A DNA stretch of 11,680 nt from Methanosarcinaceae archaeon (GCA_030609665.1 JAUWBW010000037.1:1-11680); one strand, 5' to 3'. Numbered from the stretch's first letter, positions 5,967 through 11,680 are shown. Numbers and translations: made by a program. Notes: generated from the letters alone by a model not told the origin.

Positions 5967-6134
5967 ATGAGAGACGATAGAAGAGGGGGCAGCTTCGGTG
6001 GTCCTAGAGAGATGCACAAAGCAAAATGTTCAGATTGTGGTGCGGAGACTGAAGTGCCTTTCGTACCCGATCCTGATAGACCGGTGTACTGCAGAGAATG
6101 CTTCCAAAGTCATAGGCCACCAAAGAGATATTAA
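5967..6134 (+). CDS. Small CxxC...CxxC zinc-ribbon protein, 55 residues
   Basis: The product has CSDC at 21-24 and CREC at 42-45, 17 residues apart, enclosing ETEVPFVPDPDRPVYCRECF. This is the CxxC-x17-CxxC zinc-ribbon family common in methanogens. The basic N terminus (MRDDRRGGSFGGPREMHKAK) and C terminus (HRPPKRY) suggest nucleic-acid binding, perhaps RNA or ribosome contact. The ATG at 5967 is chosen over an in-frame ATG at 5892 because AAAGGAGAT (5952-5960) sits 6 nt before it and the upstream extension is not family-like. It is a single-gene unit, with its own promoter and a good terminator. Its cellular partner is not known to me. Confidence 0.88.
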   Translation: MRDDRRGGSFGGPREMHKAKCSDCGAETEVPFVPDPDRPVYCRECFQSHRPPKRY

Positions 6135-6148
6135 ATTTAAAACAGTAA

Positions 6149-6200
6149 GGGCAAATATGTTGAACATATCACTGCCCAACAGCCTTTTTTTGTTATTTTT
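6149..6200 (+). terminator. Intrinsic terminator after the zinc-ribbon gene
   Basis: GGGCA/TGCCC (6149-6153, 6173-6177) and ATATGT/ACATAT (6155-6160, 6164-6169) form a strong two-part stem with a 3-nt loop, starting 14 nt after the stop. Seven T (6185-6191) and five more T (6196-6200) follow. U tracts end archaeal transcripts; the hairpin likely protects the 3' end. Confidence 0.75.
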
Positions 6201-6289
6201 CATTAAATTTTAGTGTTTTGTGATACGATTCATTCACACCACATCCAACGGCAGCATATTTGCCGCCCCCATACATTGTTCCGCTATGC

Positions 6290-6394
6290 TTAACCGCACA
6301 TGCCTGCGAATTCAAGATACTCTTCTTCGGTCAGGTCGGCAATTAAAATCACCTGGTGTATCCCACCCGGCATGGAACCGGCAATTTCACATAC
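6290..6394 (-). pseudogene. Remnant 1 of the unknown zinc-ribbon gene (3' part)
   Basis: Read leftward, this encodes VCEIAGSMPGGIHQ then a match through ADLTEEEYLEFAGMCG and a TAA at the same place as in the intact gene at 9043-9387. By eye 27 of 34 residues agree. Everything upstream of the core is missing. Similarity continues for about 60 bp beyond the stop, so the copied unit included 3' flanking DNA. There is no start or ribosome site, so it is a relic. Confidence 0.8.
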
Positions 6395-6467
6395 ATTTTG
6401 TCCATTGAGTCCCTCGTGCGATTTTGTAGTGATTGGCAATTCCCCGATTTGAAAATAGTATCCTGCT

Positions 6468-6529
6468 ACGAGAAAATTCTCCCTTCGGTCGAATTAACTC
6501 GCACTATATATTTATAAAATATATACTAT
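6468..6529 (+). repeat. Two-hairpin repeat, copy C
   Basis: Hairpin 1 lies at 6469-6501 and hairpin 2 at 6505-6525 (perfect arms TATATATTT and AAATATATA). Compared with copies A, B and D, the stems AATGC/GCATT and AC/GT have become AATTC/GAATT and CC/GG, so both sides changed together. The mismatched AA/AA and TC/TC positions are unchanged. Confidence 0.85.
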
Positions 6530-6743
6530 TAAAAATTAGAGCAGGGATCAATCATGGAAATTTATGAAAGTTCAATAGATTCAAATAAGTGTTACGAACA
6601 ATTGTGATGATAACGTTTTATACAGGCTCTATATTATATTGTACTGGGGACACTATCAGTGACTTGATCTATCCTTCGTTAACGGATATAATCAAAGCTG
6701 AGCTATAATTTGAAATGTTTTATGAGGAGTGAGGAGAAGAGAT
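6530..6743 (+). promoter_or_regulatory. Upstream region of the phosphofructokinase gene
   Basis: No gene is recognised here. TATA-like sequences occur at 6614-6622 (gttttatac) and 6629-6639 (ctatattatat), 100-130 nt before the ATG at 6744. A 17-codon frame at 6554-6607 has no good ribosome site. GAGGAG at 6731-6736 serves the kinase start. Confidence 0.35.
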
Positions 6744-8120
6744 ATGGCACCACTGCCAGAGATTCATGAATTGCGTCCTATCGAGAAAGAACTTCTGGGG
6801 TATGACCTGTCAGTGAGAAAATTGGGTGAATGTTCATACGAATTCAATGCCATTTATCTGAACAATAAATTCGAGAATCAGCAATTCTATGTGCCTGACA
6901 ACGAGCAGATACTGGCTGTGATCGATAAAAGCTCGGTGGAAGGCCTTCTGGAAAAAGGCATAGCTTTGCCTGCGTTTGAGAAAGCAGGGCCAAAGAAAAA
7001 GCTGTTTTTTGAACCAGGCAAAGCCACATATGCTATTGTGACCTGCGGAGGACTCTGCCCGGGGGTCAATTCCGTGATCAGTGGAATCGTCATGCTGAAT
7101 TATTATCGCTATAATAATAAGGTGGGTTACGGCATCCGCTATGGCTATGCCGGTTTCATCAAGGAAAACGGTCATGAAGTAATACCTCTGACACCGGAAT
7201 TTGTGGAATTCATCCACACTCAGGGCGGTACGGTACTTGGTTCATCCAGGGGGCCTCAGGATACAATAAAGATTGTCGACCGGCTGGTGGAACTGGGGGT
7301 GAAGATCCTTTACGCCATCGGCGGCGATGGTACCCTCCGGGGAGCTCTGGAGATAGTGGAGGAGATCGAAAAGCGCGGTTTGAAGATAGCCGTGATCGGC
7401 ATCCCCAAAACCATTGACAACGATATCAATTTCATCGATAAATCCTTTGGCATGGAAACCGCTTTTTCGGAAGCTTGTGTTTCTATCTATGCGGCGCATG
7501 TTGAGGCCAGGTCTGCCGTTAACGGCATAGGCATCGTGAAGGTGATGGGGAGAGAGTCTGGTTTTATTGCTGTGAATGCCACGCTTGCAACGAATGATGC
7601 GAATTACTGTCTGATACCTGAGATGGAATTTGAACTGGAAGGTGAGAAGGGGTTTTTAAGACAGTTGGAAAAACGGCTTCTGGAGCGCAAGCATGCAGTT
7701 ATTGTGGTTTCGGAAGGGGTAGGGCAAAAGTATGTTTCTGACCCTGATAATCCCCAATATGACGAGTCCGGGAATGTGAAAATCCTTGATTTTGGGTTGT
7801 ATTTGAAGGAGCGTATAGAAGCCCACCTGAAAACGAAAAATATCCCTACCACTATCAAGTACCTTGACCCGAGTTACAGCATCCGCAGCCGCCCTCCGAC
7901 GCCGAATGATTCGATCTTCTGTTTACAACTGGCACAGATGGCGGTTCATGCAGGCATGTCTGGAAGAACGGGTATGCTGGTGGGGATCTTCAATGGCCAG
8001 TTCACCCATCTGCCCATGGAAATTGTGACTTCGAAAAGGAAAAAGGTCGATCTGGATTCCCAGTTGTGGCATTCTGTGCTGCAAATGACAGGCCAGCCGG
8101 CATCATTCAAGAATGATTGA
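6744..8120 (+). CDS. pfkA: 6-phosphofructokinase, bacterial group, probably ATP-dependent (TP0108-like)
   Basis: Phosphorylates fructose 6-phosphate to the 1,6-bisphosphate in glycolysis or glycogen breakdown. The 458 residues contain the PFK core with GGLCPGVN (102-109), GGDGT (193-197), PKTIDND (221-227, catalytic Asp), MGRESGF (268-274) and a C-terminal YLDPSYSIRSRPP (373-385). GGDGT, with Gly rather than Asp at the fourth position, points to ATP as donor. The Lys in PKTIDND is usual in PPi enzymes but also in the long ATP enzymes of spirochaetes, trypanosomes and plants. An N-terminal extension of about 90 residues fits that long type. ATG 6744 is preferred over GTG 6729 because GAGGAG lies 7 nt before it. 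Methanogens with glycolysis usually use an unrelated ADP-dependent kinase, so this gene was probably acquired. It appears to be a single-gene unit. Confidence 0.93.
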   Translation: MAPLPEIHELRPIEKELLGYDLSVRKLGECSYEFNAIYLNNKFENQQFYVPDNEQILAVIDKSSVEGLLEKGIALPAFEKAGPKKKLFFEPGKATYAIVTCGGLCPGVNSVISGIVMLNYYRYNNKVGYGIRYGYAGFIKENGHEVIPLTPEFVEFIHTQGGTVLGSSRGPQDTIKIVDRLVELGVKILYAIGGDGTLRGALEIVEEIEKRGLKIAVIGIPKTIDNDINFIDKSFGMETAFSEACVSIYAAHVEARSAVNGIGIVKVMGRESGFIAVNATLATNDANYCLIPEMEFELEGEKGFLRQLEKRLLERKHAVIVVSEGVGQKYVSDPDNPQYDESGNVKILDFGLYLKERIEAHLKTKNIPTTIKYLDPSYSIRSRPPTPNDSIFCLQLAQMAVHAGMSGRTGMLVGIFNGQFTHLPMEIVTSKRKKVDLDSQLWHSVLQMTGQPASFKND

Positions 8121-8155
8121 CTCTTTTTCCGGCAATCTGTTTTCAGGTTCGTTGA

Positions 8156-8227
8156 AGTCAGGTCGGCAATCAAATTGATTTGATGCACCTCATCCGGCGT
8201 GGATCCAGCAATTTCACATATCAACAT
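8156..8227 (-). pseudogene. Remnant 2 of the unknown zinc-ribbon gene
   Basis: Leftward frame MLICEIAGSTPDEVHQINLI-ADLT, matching residues 79-102 of the intact protein encoded at 9043-9387. The conserved tail and all upstream sequence are lost; a weak match may run on to about 8141. It starts 35 nt after the stop of pfkA, on the opposite strand. Confidence 0.78.
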
Positions 8228-8239
8228 TCAATTATTTCT

Positions 8240-8262
8240 ATATTTTAATCAAATTAAAATAT
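8240..8262. promoter_or_regulatory. Perfect 10-bp inverted repeat upstream of the DUF3303 gene
   Basis: ATATTTTAAT and ATTAAAATAT flank a CAA spacer. The sequence lies about 77 nt before the DUF3303 start, upstream of the TATA box. Candidate regulator-binding site; the AT-rich composition raises the chance of coincidence. Confidence 0.45.
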
Positions 8263-8285
8263 TAAATATATAATAAAATCGAGGG

Positions 8286-8332
8286 AATATTTATATGTAA
8301 TTAAATATTACATTAATTTGGGAAAGGAGGAA
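8286..8332 (+). promoter_or_regulatory. DUF3303 promoter: TATA box, palindromic operator, ribosome site
   Basis: TATA-like aatatttatatg (8286-8297) is followed by a perfect inverted repeat ATGTAAT-N5-ATTACAT (8295-8313) lying where transcription should begin, then AAAGGAGGAATT (8323-8332), 6 nt before the ATG. An inverted repeat overlapping TATA and start is the classic arrangement for an archaeal repressor that blocks polymerase recruitment. The regulator is not identified. Confidence 0.55.
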
Positions 8333-8338
8333 TTGTAA

Positions 8339-8596
8339 ATGTTGTTTATGGATACTTGGACTTGGAAACCGGAAAATAGAGACGAAGTTGAAAAAAGGGC
8401 AGCTGAATGGAAATGTCCTGAAGGGATAAAGGAACACGGTCATTGGCTTGACCTTACAGGAAATCGAGCCTTTTTTCTTTATGAAGTGGATGACCCTAAA
8501 GTCATTTTGGCAGCCAATGAAACCTGGACTGACATCGCTGAGGTAGATTCTGTTCCTGTGATGGAAATGGAAGAAGTTCAGAAACTTATGTCATAA
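8339..8596 (+). CDS. DUF3303 family small protein
   Basis: The 85-residue product fits DUF3303, a ferredoxin-like alpha/beta fold (dimeric alpha-beta barrel type) common in methanogens. Visible features are an opening strand MLFMDTWTWKPENRDEVEKR, the EGIKEHGHWLDLTGNRAFFLYEVDD block (28-52) and the closing strand EVDSVPVMEMEEVQKL (68-83). No catalytic residues are assigned in the family as far as I know. The ribosome site is excellent. The promoter has two perfect inverted repeats, so it is probably under specific control. A small membrane-protein gene follows 29 nt later and may be co-transcribed. Confidence 0.85.
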   Translation: MLFMDTWTWKPENRDEVEKRAAEWKCPEGIKEHGHWLDLTGNRAFFLYEVDDPKVILAANETWTDIAEVDSVPVMEMEEVQKLMS

Positions 8597-8625
8597 GCAT
8601 GAAGTGATTTTAAAAAGATGGCGAT

Positions 8626-8820
8626 ATGAAACAATCTGTTGTTAAATTGAGTGCCTTCATTTTACTCGTCATCGGCACTCTTGGTCTTATAATCAATGAA
8701 TTTATTTTCGATTGGGGGACCACTATCACCCTGACATTTGCTGCTTTAAATGTTGTGGGGCTTGCTATTTTAGCCTATATGTATTGGGGTACGAGAAAAT
8801 GCTCACTTCGTTCGCATTAA
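8626..8820 (+). CDS. Two-helix membrane protein with a repeat-derived C terminus
   Basis: The 64-residue product has two predicted membrane helices (about 7-28 and 33-54) joined by a short EFIFDWGTT loop. I do not recognise a family. The ribosome site is weak (AAGTGATTTT from 8602, about 15 nt away), so translation may depend on coupling to the DUF3303 gene 29 nt upstream. The last nine residues, TRKCSLRSH, and the TAA stop (8818-8820) are encoded by two-hairpin repeat copy D, whose first bases start at codon 56. The original C terminus was probably only slightly different, because the second helix is complete before the junction. Confidence 0.68.
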   Translation: MKQSVVKLSAFILLVIGTLGLIINEFIFDWGTTITLTFAALNVVGLAILAYMYWGTRKCSLRSH

Positions 8821-8853
8821 CTCGAACTATATAATTCTATAAATTATATACTA
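8791..8853 (+). repeat. Two-hairpin repeat, copy D
   Basis: Hairpin 1 at 8792-8824 is identical to copy A. Hairpin 2 has perfect arms TATATAATT (8828-8836) and AATTATATA (8842-8850) with a 5-nt loop; these arms differ from TATATATTT/AAATATATA of copies B and C at matching positions on both sides. The copy overlaps the end of the preceding membrane-protein gene. From 8854 to 9042 I see only A-rich DNA and, from about 8970, sequence resembling the 3' flank of remnant 1. Confidence 0.87.
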
Positions 8854-9042
8854 CGAAAAAAGAAGTATAAGATAAATGACAGGATCTTAAAGTGGAAGCG
8901 AAAATGCTATGAAAAATTATCAAATTGGATGCACCCGAATTCATTCTGGTATGGCTCGGACGGGGCGACCTCCACTCACCCACACCGCAACGCATCCAAC
9001 TCCAACACATTCGCCGCATTCCCATGAATTACCCCCCAATGC

Positions 9043-9387
9043 TCAACCGCACATGCCTGCAAATTCAAAATACTCTTCTTCGGTCAGGTCGGCAATCAAA
9101 ACCATCTGATGCACCTCATCCGGCGCAGATCCCGCAATTTCACATACCAGCATGTACCCTTCCCCCCTGTCCTGTTCCTCCCTTGTCAGTTCATCAATCG
9201 TTTTCCCCTTCCTGTCAGCCAGTATTCCCATGAACAAGTCATACTGCCCCCGGGCAATAAGGTGATATTTCCATAGGTCCTCTGACTGCAGTATGTAGGT
9301 ATCTTCCGATTGCGGATAAGGGCTACATCCGCACCATTTTGGAGCTACTTCATAGGTTATATTACAATCCGGGCATGTGTATGTCAT
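9043..9387 (-). CDS. Unknown zinc-ribbon protein; intact member of the repeated fragment family
   Basis: The 114-residue product starts MTYTCPDCNITYEVAPKWCG and has C5, C8, C19 and C21, a likely zinc ribbon. The middle (about 30-78) is charged and helical, and the conserved C-terminal block is MLVCEIAGSAPDEVHQ (79-94) then IADLTEEEYFEFAGMCG (98-114). I know no function. ATG 9387 is chosen because GTGAT (9392-9396) sits 4 nt upstream; an ATG at 9426 would add 13 residues without a ribosome site. Four damaged copies of its 3' half lie at 6290, 8156, 9477 and 10497, all on the same strand. The Cys pair C82 and C113 is outside the ribbon. The protein is soluble, with no signal peptide. It could be a small regulator or part of a defence or mobile module, but nothing in the neighbours proves this. 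Confidence 0.72.
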   Translation of the reverse strand: MTYTCPDCNITYEVAPKWCGCSPYPQSEDTYILQSEDLWKYHLIARGQYDLFMGILADRKGKTIDELTREEQDRGEGYMLVCEIAGSAPDEVHQMVLIADLTEEEYFEFAGMCG

Positions 9388-9476
9388 TTGTATCACGGTT
9401 GGCGAGGTTGGGTTTTTTAGGGGCATTAGTAAATTGATTGTTAACTCAATATGGTTGAAATGTTATATTAGATTTC

Positions 9477-9570
9477 AGGTCGGCAATCAAATTCATTTGA
9501 TCGAACTCATCCGGCGTGGACCCAGCAATTTTAGGTACCAGCATGTGTTTTTTGTTTTTTTCCTGCTTTG
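9477..9570 (-). pseudogene. Remnant 3 of the unknown zinc-ribbon gene
   Basis: The leftward frame reads MLVPKIAGSTPDEFDQMNLI then ADL, with KQEKNKKH just upstream matching the EEQDRGEGY stretch of the intact gene in position. The conserved Cys-Glu has become Pro-Lys. It lies 90 nt beyond the intact gene's start, so the two copies form an uneven tandem. No ribosome site is visible, and the tail is missing. Confidence 0.75.
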
Positions 9571-9714
9571 GCGGATATGATGGAAAATCGCAAGGCTGAT
9601 ATCTATTATACATGCCTTGGATTTGAGTTTGGGGTATCGTGACTGCGAGATGTATCGACTATGCTCGTGTAGAATTCTAAATTATTTCGCTAAAATACCC
9701 GTTCATTATTATTT
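9571..9714. other. Gene-free stretch
   Basis: I see no gene here. The only symmetry is the perfect palindrome TAGAATTCTA at 9670-9679, whose half-site TAGAAT recurs before the ATPase gene at 10731-10774. The 9388-9714 gap as a whole holds this stretch, remnant 3, and probably the promoter of the intact zinc-ribbon gene (TATA-like ctaatataac read leftward near 9465-9474). Confidence 0.3.
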
Positions 9715-10425
9715 TTAATTGTTTCTTTTTACTATTTTTTCTGCTAATGATCTAGTTAAATCAAGAAATTGTTTTACAAAAGCTCCAGCCAGAAAAGATA
9801 TGCCTGCTTTTATTTCAATAAGCTTTTCAATTTTATTAGTAGCTTCAATTTCCTTGATCAAATCTTGCATAGTTGAATTCATTAAGCTGACGTTTGAGAC
9901 CTGCCGTTCAGTTGTAATGTTTGAATCAAAAAGTATCAGATCAAATAATAGATATATTCCAATTGCCATTAAAGGAGCAGCTATTACACGTAATATCTTT
10001 CTTTCAAGATCAAACTCCTTTAATTTATTGCAAAACGTCATTTCATTGAATGCTTCTAATTTATTGATGTCAGTTTTCAATTTTTTTACTTCGATCCATT
10101 CGCTTACAGTAGAAGCAAAAAAATACATTAATGCACCAATTACACTAAAAACGATCACAAAAGGGGGTATAAATGAAGGCTCATCATTAGGTCCATTTAT
10201 CAAGATCGTTCTTGGAATCCATATTACTACATTTATAAAAATCAATGTAATAATTATTGAGGTTATCAAAATAATTCTTATTTTATTATCTTCCAGGTAA
10301 CCACAAATACTAAATCCTAGTTTTCTTTTTAAATAATAATATATAGCAATACTGATAAAAATAAATATTAAAATTAGAATTAAACTTATAACATTTTCGA
10401 TACTAATATAATGCCATAAACTCAT
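9715..10425 (-). CDS. Four-helix membrane protein, unknown
   Basis: Taking ATG 10425, the product is 236 residues. Predicted membrane helices lie at about 12-31, 50-70, 87-106 and 145-166. A charged, probably coiled-coil segment (about 107-143, EVKKLKTDINKLEAFNEM) lies between helices 3 and 4, and a polar helical tail (170-236) follows. GGGTG about 7 nt before ATG 10425 supports this start. The frame stays open to 10602, but that extension translates remnant 4, so it is fortuitous. AT-rich codon use with many Ile and Asn contrasts with the housekeeping cluster and suggests a recent arrival. No family is recognised. Confidence 0.72.
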   Translation of the reverse strand: MSLWHYISIENVISLILILIFIFISIAIYYYLKRKLGFSICGYLEDNKIRIILITSIIITLIFINVVIWIPRTILINGPNDEPSFIPPFVIVFSVIGALMYFFASTVSEWIEVKKLKTDINKLEAFNEMTFCNKLKEFDLERKILRVIAAPLMAIGIYLLFDLILFDSNITTERQVSNVSLMNSTMQDLIKEIEATNKIEKLIEIKAGISFLAGAFVKQFLDLTRSLAEKIVKRNN

Positions 10426-10496
10426 ATTAACACCCACATTAATATTTTCGTATCTTATAGTATATAGAATTATGTTTTGTCGGACATTAATACTGA

Positions 10497-10700
10497 CAAC
10501 CGCACATGTCTCAAATTCAAGATACTCTTCAATCAGGTCGACAATCAAATTCACCTGATCGATCTCACCCGGCGTGGAGCCAGCAATTTCACATACCAGC
10601 ATGTGTCCTTTGCTTTTGTCCTGCTCCTTGGTCAGTGTCAGTTCATCGGCCGTTTTTCCTTTCCTTCACTGTCAGTCAGTATTTTCATGAAAAAAGCAAG
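10497..10700 (-). pseudogene. Remnant 4 of the unknown zinc-ribbon gene, frameshifted
   Basis: This is the longest relic, matching about residues 50-114 of the intact protein. Read leftward it goes from a segment equivalent to FMGILADRK through DELTLTKEQDKSKGH to MLVCEIAGSTPGEIDQVNLI and EEYLEFETCAVV. A net +5-nt change near 10640-10665 breaks the frame, and a small deletion near the end removes the family stop, so the frame runs on toward the membrane-protein gene. The zinc-ribbon half is absent. Confidence 0.82.
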
Positions 10701-10730
10701 TTGAAATTATGGTGTTGGGGAAGATCGCAC

Positions 10731-10774
10731 TAGAATATAATTCTACAAAACCGTATTATACTATAAAATAGAAT
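10731..10774 (+). promoter_or_regulatory. ATPase promoter region with three TAGAAT half-sites
   Basis: TAGAAT-ATA-ATTCTA (10731-10745) is a perfect inverted repeat, and a third TAGAAT lies at 10769-10774. TATA-like tactataaaa is at 10759-10768, close to the ATG at 10783, and there is no ribosome site, so a leaderless message from a further upstream TATA (agaatataa) is possible. The stretch weakly resembles the AT-rich half of the two-hairpin repeat (gcacta...tatact), perhaps a decayed copy. Confidence 0.4.
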
Positions 10775-10782
10775 TACATATT

Positions 10783-11680
10783 ATGGAATTTCAAAACCGA
10801 ACAAACGAACTAAGGGCGATCAGAAACCTTGAGCAACTCAGTGAAGAGCATGCCCACATGCTTGTGATGTTTGGTAGGCGGCGCGTAGGTAAAACCAGGC
10901 TTATAATTGAATCAATGGATTCAATCTACTTTTTTGTAGACAAGAAAACAAGTTCACTGCTTCTTCGGGAATATTCCGATATACTAAAAACCGAATTGAG
11001 CGGGTTTGTACCCGAATTCTCGAACTGGGATGACTTTGTCAGGTTCCTGTTCGAATATTCAAAAGTAAATCATCTCAAGATTGTATTCGATGAATTCCAG
11101 AACTTCACATATGTTGATCCTGCCATATTTTCCATATTCCAGAAATACTGGGATATGTATCATGTTGATACTCCAATATTGCTGGTCTTTGTAGGATCAT
11201 ATATTGGCCTCATGAAAAAGATATTCATAAATGCAAAAGAACCCCTCTACGGCAGGGCAACTTCACGTATTGACCTAAAACCCCTTTCATATAAGTATAT
11301 CAGAAAGATCTGCCAGGATCTGGGATTTAGGAATGAAGAAGAAATTATCGCACTCTATGCAACTTTTGGAGGCGTACCCAGATATTATCAGTTGATCGAG
11401 GACTACGGACTTACCACATACGAAGGTGTAATAAGAACGCTCATATTAAGTGATAATGCTATTTTGAAGGATGAAGTAAAGCAAATACTGATTAGTGAAT
11501 TCGGAAACAACTACACGACATATTTTTCCATACTCGAAACAATATCGTTCGGCAAGGGCACACTAAAAGAGATCTCTGACACTACGGGCATAGAAATGAA
11601 GAGTCTAAGCCGTTACCTGCATGACCTTGTGAACACTTATGAGATCATCGAACGCAGAGCGCCTATTATAAAAGGAACGA
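10783..11680 (+). CDS. Archaeal AAA ATPase, DUF234 type, 3' end outside the window
   Basis: The frame is open from ATG 10783 to the edge (299 codons). Walker A is GRRRVGKT (31-38) and Walker B is KIVFDE (99-104). VGSYIGLM (137-144) sits at the sensor strand, and GGVPRYY (196-202) is the helical-lid motif of the archaeal ATPase family (PF01637). A winged-helix region covers about 244-290, after which the DUF234 nuclease-like C-terminal domain is expected. These proteins occur in many paralogues in archaea, often beside mobile or defence genes; their cellular role is largely unsettled. There is no Shine-Dalgarno, so the message may be leaderless. The start is placed where the family begins (E-x-Q-x-R-x-x-E-L). 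It is upstream of, and divergent from, remnant 4 and the unknown membrane protein. Confidence 0.9.
   Translation, partial: MEFQNRTNELRAIRNLEQLSEEHAHMLVMFGRRRVGKTRLIIESMDSIYFFVDKKTSSLLLREYSDILKTELSGFVPEFSNWDDFVRFLFEYSKVNHLKIVFDEFQNFTYVDPAIFSIFQKYWDMYHVDTPILLVFVGSYIGLMKKIFINAKEPLYGRATSRIDLKPLSYKYIRKICQDLGFRNEEEIIALYATFGGVPRYYQLIEDYGLTTYEGVIRTLILSDNAILKDEVKQILISEFGNNYTTYFSILETISFGKGTLKEISDTTGIEMKSLSRYLHDLVNTYEIIERRAPIIKGT

Noticed and set aside
6554..6607. 17-codon frame starting MEIYESSIDS
   Set aside because: Weak ribosome site (AGGGATC), no evidence of conservation, and the length is expected by chance in AT-rich DNA.
6729..6743. GTG start for the phosphofructokinase
   Set aside because: It would translate the ribosome-binding sequence GAGGAG itself; ATG 6744 is well spaced from it.
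5375..8853. The repeat copies as a CRISPR array
   Set aside because: Copies are 62 bp, in both orientations, unevenly spaced by 180 bp to 2.3 kb, and no cas genes are present.
9719..10300. 193-codon plus-strand frame opposite the membrane-protein gene
   Set aside because: No ribosome site or recognisable domain. The minus-strand frame has regular membrane helices and a plausible ribosome site, so it is the likelier gene.
6290..10700. The zinc-ribbon remnants as a diversity-generating system
   Set aside because: No reverse transcriptase or template/variable repeat pair with adenine-biased changes is visible, and the fragments carry frameshifts and deletions, so decay explains them more simply.
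1..11680. tRNA or rRNA genes
   Set aside because: I found no cloverleaf with a TTC-A/G arm or any rRNA-like segment on either strand by reading.

Overview
The window looks like chromosomal DNA of a methanogenic euryarchaeon, most likely Methanosarcinales or a close relative. The reasons are archaeal Shine-Dalgarno sequences (GGTGAT, GGAGG), archaeal TATA boxes before several genes, a TTG start with a strong ribosome site, and gene families typical of these archaea: bifunctional Nnr, archaeal-length MoaC and PRPP synthetase, a DUF3303 protein, a small CxxC zinc-ribbon protein and a DUF234-type archaeal ATPase. The placement is inference from family content.

Region by region. Positions 1-80 hold the start of a leftward glycosyltransferase, followed by about 440 bp of regulatory DNA with a perfect 12-bp inverted repeat. 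Positions 534-4164 carry a compact rightward housekeeping cluster: NAD(P)HX repair enzyme, a 61-residue unknown protein, MoaC of molybdopterin synthesis, ribose-phosphate pyrophosphokinase, and a Cys-rich unknown protein. It ends at a hairpin between convergent genes. Positions 4200-5334 are a tightly coupled leftward pair of membrane proteins: a PspC-domain protein, then a LiaF-like membrane domain fused to pentapeptide repeats, suggesting envelope-stress sensing.

From about 5335 to 10782 the gene density falls and the region becomes a patchwork. It holds a 55-residue zinc-ribbon gene with a good intrinsic terminator, a bacterial-type 6-phosphofructokinase (probably ATP-dependent and acquired), a DUF3303 gene with two perfect inverted repeats in its promoter, two small or medium membrane proteins of unknown function, and one intact unknown zinc-ribbon gene. 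A DUF234-type AAA ATPase begins at 10783 and runs off the end.

Two repeat families make this half unusual. (1) A ~62-bp element, present four times (one inverted), encodes two successive hairpins. Paired bases change together between copies, so structure rather than sequence is conserved. One copy supplies the last nine codons and stop of a membrane-protein gene, another sits in the pspC promoter/leader, and an inverted pair frames a ~300-bp MITE-like unit. (2) Four leftward remnants of the unknown zinc-ribbon gene surround its one intact copy, all keeping the same central block. These are the best candidates for undescribed biology here. A further oddity is a 14-bp tandem duplication of the nnr start codon, which places the better-spaced ATG out of frame.
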